Positions 1 to 15,704 of a DNA stretch of 64,000 nucleotides are shown here, in pieces (the first letter of the stretch is position 1; every line of letters begins with the position of its first letter). A program made the translations under genes and the position numbers. Origin of the DNA: Spiroplasma attinicola. Lineage in GTDB: Bacteria > Bacillota_I > Bacilli_A > Mycoplasmatales > VBWQ01. A model generated the notes under the pieces. The model was not told the origin of the DNA. It ran no database searches and saw only the letters and a list, made by a program, of their open reading frames with translations. The DNA lies in the NCBI RefSeq assembly GCF_023509825.1, contig NZ_JAKQXY010000002.1, forward strand, positions 1 to 64,000, read 5' to 3'.

Positions 1-24
1 TATCTTTTTAATAAAAGATTAATT

Positions 25-66
25 AAAATGAGTTCAGTTAAATTGAACTCATTTTATTTTTTTAAT
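25..66. terminator. Hairpin terminator, twin of one at 35461
   Basis: A 12-bp stem (AAAATGAGTTCA paired with TGAACTCATTTT, 7-nt loop) is followed by a T-rich run, so it can stop transcription entering from the left. The stem is nearly identical to the terminator after the spiralin-like gene at 35461-35488, which suggests the gene just outside the window belongs to a similar cassette. Confidence 0.7.
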
Positions 67-490
67 TAGTTTTACAAAGACAAAAAAATCTTTAAGATCT
101 AGGATTGGTTCTTTTTAAATAAAATAAAATTACAAGATTTTAAAATCTTGTAATAATTTTAAAAATTATTTTTTATTTAGTATTTACATTTTGCTTCAGT
201 CTAAATTTACTTGTTTTTTTAATCTTAAAAATATAGAAACATATAAGCTTTTATCAACATTAGATTTTCTTTATAAGTGAATTATTTTCTTTAAGCAGAA
301 ATTTCATTTTTCTAATAAAAAATGAATATATAACATTATTGCGAAAAAATAAAATAGTCGGAATATCAGAAACTACAGAAAAAGAATTGAGCGAATAAAA
401 GATTCACAATTAGTAATTTTTTTTGAATAAATGTGAAAAATAAAAAATTGAAAATTAAGAATATTTAAGATCTAAAATTAATTTATAGGA
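67..490. other. Gene-free stretch
   Basis: No reading frame with a start, ribosome site and sensible length is visible on either strand. It holds a perfect 24-bp palindrome at 130-153 (TTACAAGATTTT and its complement) that could form a bidirectional hairpin. Otherwise it is low-complexity AT-rich sequence, possibly decayed DNA. Confidence 0.5.
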
Positions 491-492
491 TA

Positions 493-599
493 AAAAAATA
501 AAAAGTATATCTAATCTTAGATATACTTTTGTAAAAAAATGGAAACGGACATACGTTCTTACCAATGTTAGCACTGAGCCTATGGCCATTAATTTCACT
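493..599 (-). ncRNA. Candidate small structured RNA (about 105 nt)
   Basis: On the minus strand a promoter (TTGACA at 628-633, 16-bp spacer, TAAGAT at 606-611) lies just past the end of the DUF3800 gene, and a strong hairpin terminator (501-530, then T-rich 491-500) follows about 100 nt later with no reading frame between. The transcript can close on itself: GUGAAA with UUUUAC and AAUGG with CCAUU, leaving a core of about 40 nt that is much richer in G and C than its surroundings. I do not recognise it as SRP RNA, 6S, RNase P or a known riboswitch. Confidence 0.5.
501..530 (-). terminator. Terminator of the small RNA
   Basis: A 13-bp perfect stem (AAAAGTATATCTA with its complement) with a 4-nt loop, followed on the minus strand by TTTTTTAT. 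It ends the candidate RNA above. Confidence 0.75.
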
Positions 600-605
600 A
601 TTTAA

Positions 606-633
606 ATCTTATCATTTTAATTTGCAGTGTCAA
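606..633 (-). promoter_or_regulatory. Promoter of the small RNA
   Basis: TTGACA (628-633) and TAAGAT (606-611) on the minus strand are separated by 16 bp. The -35 box is a perfect consensus. It begins only 16 bp beyond the DUF3800 stop codon, so the RNA would be an independent unit. Confidence 0.55.
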
Positions 634-648
634 GAAATATATAAGATT

Positions 649-1410
649 TTATTGAATTTTTTCTGATATATAAGGATAATTTTTTATTATTATATTGTTT
701 TGTGCATTGAGATAATTAAATTTTTGATTATCATTTTTATTTTTTAACGAGTAAACTGAATGAGCAAAAAAATCTGCACCTTGTAAACAATATTCACTTT
801 TTGAATCTGCCATTACAAAAGTATAATTATATGAACGACTTTTTAGATATTTTTGAGCATGTTTTAAGTAATTAATAAAAGAACCATTTTTACCAGCTAT
901 GCCAAGATCTTCTTGATCTAAAGTAATATTAATTTTTGTTTTTTTAGTTGGGTGGATAGATTCAATTATTAAACAAATTAGTTGTCCAATTAGATATGAT
1001 TTATGATATCCATAATTATTTTTTCTTGTTTGTTTAATTTTTAATTTATTTTGTAATGATTTATTTTTCTTTGATTTTAATTCTTTATCATAAATTTTTT
1101 CAATTTCTATTAGTCTATCAGATAAACTTTTCTGTTCTATTACTGATATTAATTGACAATTATTATTTTTGATAACATTATAAATTTCTTTACGTTTTCA
1201 ATTTGATATTGATGAACCAGCTTTTACTTCTTTATTATTTTTAAATAATTTTATTAATGCATTTTCATATTTTTCTCTAAAATTATCAACTGCTTCTTGA
1301 CTAGTGAAAATTAAAGCTCCATAAATAAAATATTCATTATTACTTGATAGTTCAATATTTCCACTATCATCAATAAAAACTTAACATTCTTTTATATTAT
1401 TTTGATTCAT
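649..1410 (-). pseudogene. DUF3800 family protein, interrupted by an early stop
   Basis: The translated frame (253 codons plus stop) has the DUF3800 signature: VFIDDSGN near the N-terminus, then YFIYGALIF, TLDQEDLG in the middle and YCLQGADFFAHSVY near the C-terminus. DUF3800 proteins have an RNase H-like fold and often occur near mobile or defence genes; their activity is mostly unknown. An in-frame TAA at 1381-1383 (codon 10) lies exactly before the VFIDDSG motif. No ATG, GTG or TTG follows that would restore the motif, so the gene looks inactivated by one nonsense change, while the remaining 240 codons are intact, implying recent loss. One in-frame TGA is read as Trp. Confidence 0.75.
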
Positions 1411-1533
1411 TAATACCTCTTTCTAAACTCTATTCTATAAATATTATAATAAAAATTAAAATATATAATCAATAGTTTTTATAACTTAATAAACTATGTT
1501 ATATTTAAGAAAAAAGATTTAATTGGTGCGGAA

Positions 1534-2934
1534 ATGTTAAAAAGAAAATATGGTTTATTAACAACAACAATGGTTGCCATCAGTGCAACATTAGGATCAT
1601 CAATTTTAATTTCTTTTGGTCAAGTTGCTTTTTATGCAAAGTTTAATCCAATTTTAATGTTATTAGCTTGGGCATTAGGTGGTTTGTTAATTATTCCTAG
1701 TTTATTAATTTTTGCTGAAACAACAGTTAGTTATCCAGAAAATGGTACGACTTATAATTGATTAAAAAAAGCAAATTATAAAGCATTTGCTTTTTGGTTT
1801 GGTTGAATTTTAGTTTTAATTGTTAGTGCCACAGCAATTGCTAGTATTACAATTGCTTGTAGTTCATTAATTGCTTCATTATTTAATATTACTAATCCAT
1901 GAATTATTAAAGCTATTGGTATTGGTTTAATGTTAGTAATTGGTTTATTCCATATTTTTTTAAAACAACTTGTTATTGTTTCTCAAACAATTTTTACATT
2001 TTTAAAACTTTTACCAATTCTTTTTATTATTGTTATTGCGATAATTTATGGTTCATTTAATAATTTCAAAAATCAGGGTGGTAGTAATTTAACAGAAACA
2101 TATGTATCGTCATATTTATTATTACCAGCAATTGCAATGACAATGTTTGCTTATTCAGGAGTAGAATCAGTTACTTATATTGCTGGTGAAATTAAAGAGC
2201 CGAAAAAAAATATTATTCGTGCCAAAATTTTAGCAACGATTGTTGTTATTGCTGTTTATTTAATTTTAGCTTTGTCATTCATTATTATTAATGTTAGTCA
2301 TGGTCTTGACTGAATGTCATCGACTTTTTGACAAGATGCGCTTAAAAATTTAAAACTTCCTTCTGGTTTAATTTTGGCTTTTAATATTTTTGTGATAATA
2401 ATTTTCTTTGGTTCTTTAAATTCTTTCTTCTTATATCATTCACGAATGGTTCATAAGTTAGCAGAAGAAAAAGATTTAGCACTAATTTTTGCTAAAGTAA
2501 GAAAGAGCAATGAATCACCTTATATGGCAATTATTTTATTAATTGTTTTAGCAGCAATTTATATTCTTTGAGATCAGTTATATAGTATTGTTACTTATTT
2601 TGTTATTGCTACCACAATTTTACAATTTATTTCAATTATTGTTGCTTGACAATTACGACATAAACGAAAAGATTATCAGAAAATTTTTAACGATTTTGTT
2701 TTTGGAATTATTTTTTTTAGCGTTTTAATTGCTGATATGCTCTTATTAGCCGGAGCAATTATTTCTGTTTATATTTCAGTAATTAATAATAATGATTGAT
2801 GAATCTTATGAAAATGTTTAATTGTTTGTGGTGTCTTATTAGCAGGTTATCCAATTTATTATTTGCGAACTTTTTGACGATGACTTCGCAATGATGAATC
2901 AAAAAAGAAACAAGTAAAGAATAAAAAAGAATAA
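1534..2934 (+). CDS. APC-type amino-acid permease
   Basis: A 466-aa, very hydrophobic protein with about 12 predicted membrane helices. The first helix carries the APC superfamily pattern with the unwound glycine region (ISATLGSSILISFG), and a later helix has AMTMFAYSGVESV followed by AGEIKEPKKN, typical of amino-acid/polyamine permeases. It would import an amino acid at the cell membrane; the substrate cannot be told. Several TGA codons are read as Trp (first at 1759). The ATG at 1534 has only a weak ribosome site (GGTGCGGAA just upstream). It stands alone, followed by hairpins at 2942-2953 and 2992-3017. Confidence 0.85.
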
Positions 2935-2941
2935 GATTAAT

Positions 2942-3020
2942 AGGGTGAACCCTAAAAAGTAAGTATTAAATAAAAAACACTTTTTAAAATTATTGCAAGA
3001 TGTTAAAGTCTTGCAATTTT
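2942..3020 (+). terminator. Terminator region after the permease
   Basis: A short stem (AGGGT-GA-ACCCT, 2942-2953) is followed by a stronger one (ATTGCAAGA with TCTTGCAAT, 2992-3017) and a T-rich tail. The second hairpin overlaps the 3' end of the broken transposase on the other strand. Confidence 0.6.
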
Positions 3021-3478
3021 ATTTTATTATATCAATCGTTTCAATCAACGACATCTAAAACATATTTTTTAATATTCAAATAATGGTTGCTATGAATTTT
3101 TCCCTTTTTCAAACTAATATGAAAACTTTCAATAACAGCATCTCTGTACAAGAATATACTTTTCCCATTGAGATAACAATGCCATTAGCAGTATAGAAAT
3201 TTTTATATATATTTGATGTGTATTGCCTACCGTGATCTGAATGGATAATTATTCCATTGCGATCATTTTTTGTTTTCTTAATTGCTGAATTTAAATTTTT
3301 CCATTACTAATTTTAAATCATTAAATTTTGAAATTTTAAAATCAATAATTTCTTTTTACTTCTAATTGAGATTTTTTGAATTTTTGCCCTTTTTAGCGAT
3401 AAAAAAGACCTTCATCTAGTAAGTTAATTTATACAAACTATTTTTTAATTTGTCCTTACTATTTGGAGGTCAGTCTAT
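2990..3478 (-). pseudogene. Decayed IS3/IS150-type transposase (OrfB) remnant
   Basis: Minus-strand translation gives the DDE integrase-core stretch IIIHSDHGRQYTS followed by NGIVISMGK. After a frameshift near 3150 it resumes as DAVIESFHISLKKGKIHS and ends DVVDWNDWYNKIK, the classic C-terminus of IS3-family OrfB. The front part (3300-3478) holds only fragments of OrfA-like sequence with stops and what looks like the element's outer end (TAGACTGACCTCC on the minus strand near 3476). The middle of the element is deleted, so it cannot transpose. Confidence 0.75.
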
Positions 3479-3496
3479 TAATCTTGTTCTTTTTTA

Positions 3497-4342
3497 TTAA
3501 TGAATTACTTTAAAGTCTTTAAAACCAGTTTGATTTGATGCTTCTTTATATGAATCAATATCTGCTTCTACTAGTTTTATTTTTGCTAAAGCATTTCTAA
3601 TTGCATCACTGCCAACAAAAATATGAGTTGGAATTGTTTTTTTGGTTGTTAAATCATAAATAAATTTTGCATAAGCTTTTGGATTTCCTAATTGCTGATG
3701 GTTAATAGCATTTCAATTTTTCTTATCAGTTTCAAAATTGTAATCACTAATTTTACTATCGGCATACTTAATTGATGTTGATTCTAAAAAGTTTGTTCTA
3801 AAGCCTCCAGGTAAAATTGATGAAACAGAAATATTAAAGTGTTTTAGTTCATCATTTAATCCTTCACTAAAGCCATCAAGGGCAAATTTAACAGCACTAT
3901 AAACACTAACATTAGCGAAACTACGATAACCAGCAACTGAAGATGTGTTAAAGATATGACCGTATTTTTGTTTACGAAGAATTGGTAATACGGATTTAAT
4001 AACATTGAAAGTATAAAAAACATTAACTTTAAATAAATTATTAATTTCTTCATCACTAATTTCTTCAAATGGTCCAATTAGTCCATAGCCAGCATTATTT
4101 AATACAATATCAATTGTATTAAATTTTTTAAGTGCTAAATTAATCTTTTCACTAATATCGCTAATTGAATTTAAATCAGGACTTAGTGCTAATAAATTTT
4201 TCACATCACCAATTTCTTTGGTAATAGTTTCAGGATTTCTTGAAAATGCGATAACATTATTACCTTGGCTAATTAAATATTTAACAGTTTCTAAGCCAAG
4301 TCCTTGACTGGCGCCTGTTATTAATCAAGTTTTATTTTTCAT
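3497..4342 (-). CDS. Short-chain dehydrogenase/reductase (SDR)
   Basis: A 281-aa classical SDR. The Rossmann motif TGASQGLG lies at the N-terminus, NNAG marks the middle of the fold, and the catalytic pattern Ser...YxxxK appears as NTSSVAGY then YSAVKFALDG. It would reduce or oxidise a small alcohol or carbonyl compound with NAD(P)H in the cytoplasm; the substrate is unknown. Start ATG at 4342 follows AAAGGAG. It begins 19 bp after the aldo/keto reductase stop, so the two form one leftward operon, probably under MerR-type control from 5368-5398. Confidence 0.88.
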
Positions 4343-4361
4343 TTTTTCTCCTTTGCTATTT

Positions 4362-5398
<1,037 letters not shown>

Positions 5399-5411
5399 GG
5401 AGAAATTAAAA

Positions 5412-5816
5412 ATGAAAAAATTATATTTAAATGAAATTGCAAAACGATTTAATCTTAGTGAAGCAACAATTAGATTTTACGATGAAAAAGGTTTAATGCC
5501 ATTTATAAAACGAGAAGCAAATGGTTATCGTTATTTAAATGAAATTGACTTACCATGAATTGAAGTGATTGTTTGTTTGAAGAAAACTGGTATGGCAATT
5601 AAAAATATTAAACAATATATTGATTTATGTATTAAAGGCGAAAGCACTGTTGCAACAAGACATTTAATGATTATTAATCAAAAAGCAGTTGTTGAAACTA
5701 AAATTATTGAATTACAAAATGAATTACAATTTTTAAAGGAAAAAGAACAATATTATCAGAAGTTAATAAGTAAAGAAGTAGGAATAAAAGATCATCCATA
5801 TTCTTATTCAAAATAA
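5412..5816 (+). CDS. MerR family transcriptional regulator (AdhR/NmlR-like)
   Basis: A 134-aa regulator. The N-terminal winged helix has the MerR pattern (LNEIAKRFNLSEATIRFYDE, then GYRYL), followed by a long dimerisation helix around residues 80-120. There is no metal-binding Cys cluster at the C-terminus, in line with the AdhR/NmlR branch that responds to aldehydes or electrophiles. ATG 5412 is preceded by AAGGAG. It is divergent from the reductase operon and probably controls it through the 19-bp spacer promoter. One TGA (near 5559) is Trp. Confidence 0.88.
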
Positions 5817-5847
5817 TTTTTAAGTGAAAGGTATTAGAGTTGTTAAT

Positions 5848-8800
5848 ATGAGCAATAAATTAAAAGATAAAGGGTATTATGATTTATTATTAAAATCAAC
5901 CGATGAAATTGATGATAATTATTTAATCAAAAATCTGGAACAAGAAGTTAATAATATTAATGACATTAATAAATATTTAGGACAACAATTTAATCATTTA
6001 TTAATTAATCATTTAACAACAATTAATAATCTTGATGATAAAGTTAATTTCATTAATAATTTATTAACAAATTTTAGTAGTAAACAATTTCGGAAAGATA
6101 TTTTATTGCAAGTTAAAGATCAAACGAAAAGCAACGAATATCAAAGTCAAATTCGTTTGAGTGATAATTATTTATTTACCAATCAAGAAGAACAAAAATT
6201 AATAGAACAATTAAATAAAGAAATTATTACTAGTGATGCTGTAGCATTTGTTTATCCTTTTATTTCTAAAACAATGATTAATAAATTACGAGGTGCTTTT
6301 AATTTTGCTTTAAAGTATCAGATTCCAATTACTTTAATTACAACAACTTTTGATCATCAAGCATTATTTGTTAATTTATATGAATTAGAACGATTAATTA
6401 AACAATATGCTAATATTAAAATTCGGATTGAAGATAACACTGAAATTAGAAGTGAAAGAATTCATATTAAAGCAGCAATTTTTACTCGTACTTCTGGTTT
6501 TTCTTCAGTTATTATTGGTTCTAGTAATTTAACAATGCCTGGAATGAGTTCGGGAAGAGAATGAAATATTAGAATTAATGAATTTAATAATCAAGGTTTA
6601 TATCAAAGGATTAATCAGGAATATCAAAAATTATGAAATGATAATTTAATTGATTTTAATAATGAACAAGCAAGAAAACAATTATTAGCAAGAATTGAAA
6701 ATCAAAATCAAATCTTTAATCCAAGTATTAATCAAAGTAATTTTTTTAATTATTTATTATATGACTTTCAACTTGCCATTTTAGAAAAATTAGTTTTTCG
6801 GAGAAGAATTAAGAAAAATAAACATTTAATTATTATGGCAACGGGAACAGGCAAAACAGTTATTAGTGCTTTTGATTATTTACAACAAATTAAAAATCAT
6901 CAAGGAAGAAAACCAAGATTATTATTTTTAGCCCATCAAAAAGAAATTATTGAGCAAGCATTAAATACTTTTCGTAATGTTTTAAAAGATAAAACCTTTG
7001 GTCAAATTTTAAATGTTAAAACTGAAAACTTTAATTATGATTATTTATTTGCAACAATTCAAACAGTTTATCGGCATTTAAAAAAGTTTAATCGAAAACA
7101 ATTTGACTTAATTATTTTTGATGAAGCACATCATATTGCAGCTGATACTTTTGATCAAGTTTTTAAATATTTTCAACCACAAGAGATAATTGGTTTAACA
7201 GCAACTCCAGAACGAGAAGATAATAAAAGTATCTTACCTTATTTTGATAATGAATTTGCTTATGAATTACGATTGTGAGATGCAATTGATCAAAGATTAT
7301 TAGCAAAATTTGATTATTATTGTATTGATGATATTAATAGTAATTTAATTGGCATTGATTTGAATAATGATCAACAAGTATTTAAAGTTTTAAATAATGA
7401 TGCAAGAAATAAATTATTATTAGATGTGATTAATAATTATATTGGTTTTTATCATCAGCCATTAACTTTAGTATTTTGTATTAATACCGTTCATGCTGAA
7501 ATTATTAGTAACTATTTACAAGCACAAGGATTAAAAGCAAATTATTTAACTAGCAAAGTTAGTCATTTACGAAATAAAATTTTAAATGATTTTCGAAAAA
7601 GAACGATTAATTATTTATGTGTTGTTAATATTTTTAATGAAGGAATTGATGTTCCTGAAATTGATACGATTATTTTATTACGACCAACAAATTCAAAAAC
7701 AATTTTCTTACAACAATTAGGTCGTGGTTTACGAAAAACAATTAATAAAAATAAATTGGTTGTTTATGATTTAATTGCTAATATTGATCAAAAATATGAT
7801 ATTACGATTGGTATTAAAAATTTATATCATAATCAAGCAACTTTAAATCAAAAAGCACTCTTTGAGCAAGGTTTTAGTTTACCTAATGGTTGTACTTTGA
7901 ATTTAGAAGCGCGCAGTAAAGAAATTATTTTAAAGAATTTACAAGCTTGATATCAAGTACCAAAAAGAATGCATCAAGTAGTTAGGGAATATTATCAAAA
8001 ATATCAAAATGAAGGTTTGGCAAAAATTATTAATGATTATGACTTGAATCTAATTTTGTTTTATCATTACTTGGATGATTTTTATTTAAGAGTAGCAATG
8101 TCAATTAATCGCTATCAAGAGCAAGAAAATCAAACATTGCGTAATAAAAATATTTTAAAACAATTTTTATTTTTAAATGATTATCAAATTATTAATTATT
8201 TTTACTTACGATTACAAAATGATTTAACAAAATTTGTTGTTGATGATTATTATGATAATTTATTATTTTGTTCTTTATTTTATGAAGTTACTAGTTTAAA
8301 AGTTTTTCGTTCACTTATTAGTGATGAAGATAATTTAATTGCAAACTTTATTAATCACCATCAATTAATTGTTCAAGAGTTATTAATTATTCTTGCTTAT
8401 AAATTACAATATGAAACTTTGCTTGTTCAAGAACAAAAGATAACTAATTATCCTTTACTTGCAATTAAAGCAACATATACAGTAAGGCAAGCATTAGCTG
8501 CAATTGGTCGCTTAAATTTCATTAAGAATTTAGATTCATTAAAAATTATTGCCTTTCAAGCAGGTTATTTAACTTATGATCAAGATAAGTCAGTAGTTTT
8601 TGCTGATTTAGATGGCAGTAATTATGGTAAATTAACTAGATATGATGAAGCAAAGCAAGAATTTTATTGATCGGTACCGGAATCAAAGAATATTAATAGT
8701 AAATGAGTTAAGGATTTAGAAAATCAAACAATTGTTAAGTTTTTGTTTTTAAATGAACCAATTAATAAGAACTATCCTAACTTATCATTAAAACTTTATA

Positions 8801-8892
8801 ACTTCGTTGGAATTGGTAAATATCTTGCTACTTTATCTGATAAATACTTAACAATTAAATTAAAAGTTAAAAAAGAGATTACTAAAGATTAA
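5848..8892 (+). CDS. PLD-domain superfamily II helicase (DUF3427-type)
   Basis: A protein of about 1014 aa. The N-terminal third has a phospholipase D-like site: HIKAAIFTR (His206) with SSNLT downstream. The helicase core follows: Walker A TGTGKT (about 332-337), DEAH (425-428), motif III GLTATPERED and motif VI QLGRGLRKT (about 623). The C-terminal third resembles the alpha-helical DUF3427 tail. This layout is known from putative nuclease-helicases of unclear role in DNA repair or defence. The start is uncertain: ATG 5848 was chosen; an in-frame GTG lies at 5824 without a clear ribosome site. Several TGA codons are Trp. Confidence 0.8.
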
Positions 8893-8989
8893 TATTTCTT
8901 TTTGTCTTAAAAAAGTTTTAAAAAATACTATTATTTTTTTTAAAATAGATATATAATTTACTGGTATGTAATTTCAAGGAGGAAGAAAT

Positions 8990-9292
8990 ATGGCTGTACC
9001 AGCAAGACGAACTTCAAAAATGCGTAAAAATACTCGTCGTAGTCACGATGCTTTAATTTCTCGTACAACAGCTAATTGTCCTAATTGTGGTTCAGTAGTT
9101 TTACCTCATCATGCTTGCATGAAATGCAATACTTATAAAGGTGTAAATATTCCCACAAGTAAAAAAACTACAGTATTAGCAGAAACTAAAGATGCTAAAG
9201 TAAAAGGTAGTTCTGATAAAAAAGCAAAAAGTCCTAAAAAGGATAAAAAAGAAGATAAAAAGCAAGTTGTTAATCAAGCAACTAAAGAGTAA
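8990..9292 (+). CDS. rpmF: Ribosomal protein L32 with a long charged tail
   Basis: The first 57 residues are standard bacterial L32: MAVPARRTSK start, and a zinc ribbon formed by CPNC and CMKC. The protein continues for about 43 more residues rich in Lys, Asp and Glu, making 100 aa against about 57-60 usually. Strong ribosome site AAGGAGG; a TATAAT box lies at 8952-8957. It is monocistronic with a hairpin terminator at 9306-9340, just upstream of the rRNA operon. Confidence 0.93.
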   Translation: MAVPARRTSKMRKNTRRSHDALISRTTANCPNCGSVVLPHHACMKCNTYKGVNIPTSKKTTVLAETKDAKVKGSSDKKAKSPKKDKKEDKKQVVNQATKE

Positions 9293-9305
9293 ATTTCAAT
9301 TAATT

Positions 9306-9342
9306 AATGCATTTTCTTTGCAAAAAGGAAGTGCATTTTTAA
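9306..9342 (+). terminator. Terminator of rpmF
   Basis: A hairpin built from AATGCA (9306-9311) and TGCATT (9332-9337), extended inward by partial pairing of TTTTC with GGAA, is followed by a T run. Confidence 0.6.
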
Positions 9343-9399
9343 TACAATTTTAAAGATAAAAAAAGGTTAAAAAAAATAATTATTTTTTTCTTATTTTTG

Positions 9400-9428
9400 T
9401 TGACTTTGTTTCTGCTTTTCGGTAATAT
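9400..9428 (+). promoter_or_regulatory. rRNA operon promoter
   Basis: TTGACT (9400-9405), 17-bp spacer, TAATAT (9423-9428). Transcription would start near 9436. A BoxA-like sequence, ATCTTTGAAAACT, follows at about 9482-9494 and recurs in the 16S-23S spacer. Confidence 0.75.
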
Positions 9429-9553
9429 TCCTATTGTGACTTAAAAAGGTTGCAAATCTAAAAAATTTACAAAATAGAACGATCTTTGAAAACTAAATAG
9501 AACAAGAATTAATCCGTCAATTAAGTCAGAAGATAACTTAAATTAACATATTT

Positions 9554-11075
<1,522 letters not shown>

Positions 11076-11290
11076 TATGGAGAATTGTCTTTTAATTAAG
11101 ACATCAATCAATGTAGAAATTTAACCTTGATTTAATAAAGTACGGATTATTAAAAAAGTTCTTTGTTCTATTTAGTTTTCAGAGATTGTTTTGTTTCTGA
11201 AAATTGTAATTGTTCTTTAAAAACTAGATAAAGTAGACATCAAAATTTTAATCAAATTTTTTATAAATTATCTTGCAATAGGATTATTCT
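11076..11290 (+). other. 16S-23S spacer without tRNA
   Basis: About 215 bp of AT-rich spacer. No cloverleaf or T-loop sequence is visible. A BoxA-like antitermination motif (TGTTCTTTAAAAACT) occurs near 11210-11226, matching the one ahead of 16S. Confidence 0.7.
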
Positions 11291-14214
<2,924 letters not shown>

Positions 14215-14289
14215 AGAGAAATTGCGCTATTGTAACTAATTTATAGTGATGTCTACATCTAGTTTTTAGAGAATAATTACCAAATATTT

Positions 14290-14397
14290 ATTGGTGTTAA
14301 TAGCGATATGGCGCACCTGTTCCCATACCGAACACAGAAGTTAAGCATATCAGCGGCGACGATACCAGAGATGGAAAAATAGCACGATGCCAGTTTT
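14290..14397 (+). rRNA. rrf: 5S ribosomal RNA
   Basis: Contains the conserved loop CCATACCGAACACAGAAGTTAAGC. The start TTGGTG pairs with TGCCAG near the 3' end. It lies about 75 bp after 23S and is followed by a terminator. Confidence 0.93.
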
Positions 14398-14424
14398 ATA
14401 TCAAGAGTTATTCTTGACCAAGAG

Positions 14425-14455
14425 AATCCTTTCTTAAAAGAAAGGATTTTTTTTA
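14425..14455 (+). terminator. rRNA operon terminator
   Basis: AATCCTTTC pairs with GAAAGGATT around a short A/T loop, followed by eight T residues. No tRNA lies between 5S and this hairpin. Confidence 0.9.
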
Positions 14456-14573
14456 TTTTTAAATAAAGTGGTATTATATTTTTATTTTGTAAAAATAATA
14501 GTAAAATAATTTATATTAATTAAGGGAATGATTAATTCTATTCAAAATAATAAAATAAGTAAAAGAGGTAGTT

Positions 14574-15686
14574 ATGAATAAAATTTTACTGTGTGGTAAT
14601 GGTATTAATATTGAATTTAATAAAGAATTTTGTTTTAAAAATTTTATTGATATTTTAACTAATGAAGAAAAATTATTAGAATTAATTAATGAAATTTTAG
14701 AAAAACTTGAATATAAGGAATTTGATTCTTTTAAAGAAGATTTTTTAGAGATATTTGATAAATGTAAGAGTAGTATTATAAATTTAGATCAAGAATCTAA
14801 ATTTAATGGAGTTGAGATAGCAGTATCAGCCTTTAAAAGATCAGTAAAAGCTTTAATTTTTCAATCTCCTTTAAATATAAAAAATGAAAATTTAAATAAA
14901 TTTGAACATTTTTTTGATTTGTTATTTTTTTATTTTTTAGCTAACTTACAAAAGAAAAGCAAAATTAATTTACTTAAAAATTCTAAATGAAATATTAATT
15001 TTAAAAAGTATTTAAAAGAAAAAGAATATCAATATATTTATACTTTAAATTATGATTCACTTTTAACAACTATATATAAGGAAAGTTATATTTGACATGT
15101 ACATGGTAAATTAAAATTTGAAAATAATAAATTAGATTACAAAGGATGCGTTTTTGAAAGTTATTTGAATCCTAAATGAAATAGTTTAAGAAAGACGACT
15201 TTACCGATTTTTTTAGATATGAATGAATTAAAAGGAGAATATAATTTAGATGTTGTAGGATTAAATTCAAAAAATGATGAAGAAATTTTTATTTTTTTTA
15301 TTTTCTCTCAAATTTGTAAAACTATAACTTATTATTTTCATAATGAAAATGATTTAAAAAATTTTCATGAATTTCTTGAAATGATTGCAAATTGAAATGA
15401 AGAATCTGAAGGCATTGAATTAATTAAAGAAAAAGATTTTTTAAAAATTAATTTGAATGAAGATTATCCTGATTATAATAAAAAAATTGAAATTACTGAA
15501 GATCAAGCAAAATTAAATTATAATATTAAATTTCTTGAAAGAACTAATCCATCTTCAGAAAATTGAAAAATTGTACATAAATTGAAAATTAAATTAAGAG
15601 AATCAAAGGATTTTTGGGATGAAGTTAATAAAAAAGAAATAATACTTATAGATAATAAAGAAGAATTACAAAATGAAAAAGGATAA
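14574..15686 (+). CDS. SIR2-like domain protein, probable defence gene
   Basis: A 370-aa protein with landmarks of the SIR2-like superfamily: CGNGIN at residues 7-12 for nucleotide binding, YTLNYDSLL at 156-164, and HVHGK at 175-179 where sirtuins have the catalytic His. A later VVGLNSKNDEEIF resembles the Gly-x-Ser-x-Asp end of stand-alone bacterial SIR2 domains. Related proteins hydrolyse NAD+ during phage infection, and AbiH is a similar family; which one this is cannot be settled here. GAGGT precedes ATG 14574. It sits between the rRNA operon and proC, 18 bp ahead of proC, so the two may be co-transcribed. Confidence 0.65.
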
Positions 15687-15704
15687 AGAAAGTTGATTGA
15701 TAAA

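Noticed and set aside
130-153. Perfect 24-bp palindrome as operator
   Set aside because: No promoter or gene lies next to it; simple hairpin or chance in AT-rich DNA is more likely.
541-600. SRP (4.5S) RNA or tmRNA fragment
   Set aside because: The SRP loop GGAAGGAAGCAGC-type sequence and the tmRNA ends are missing.
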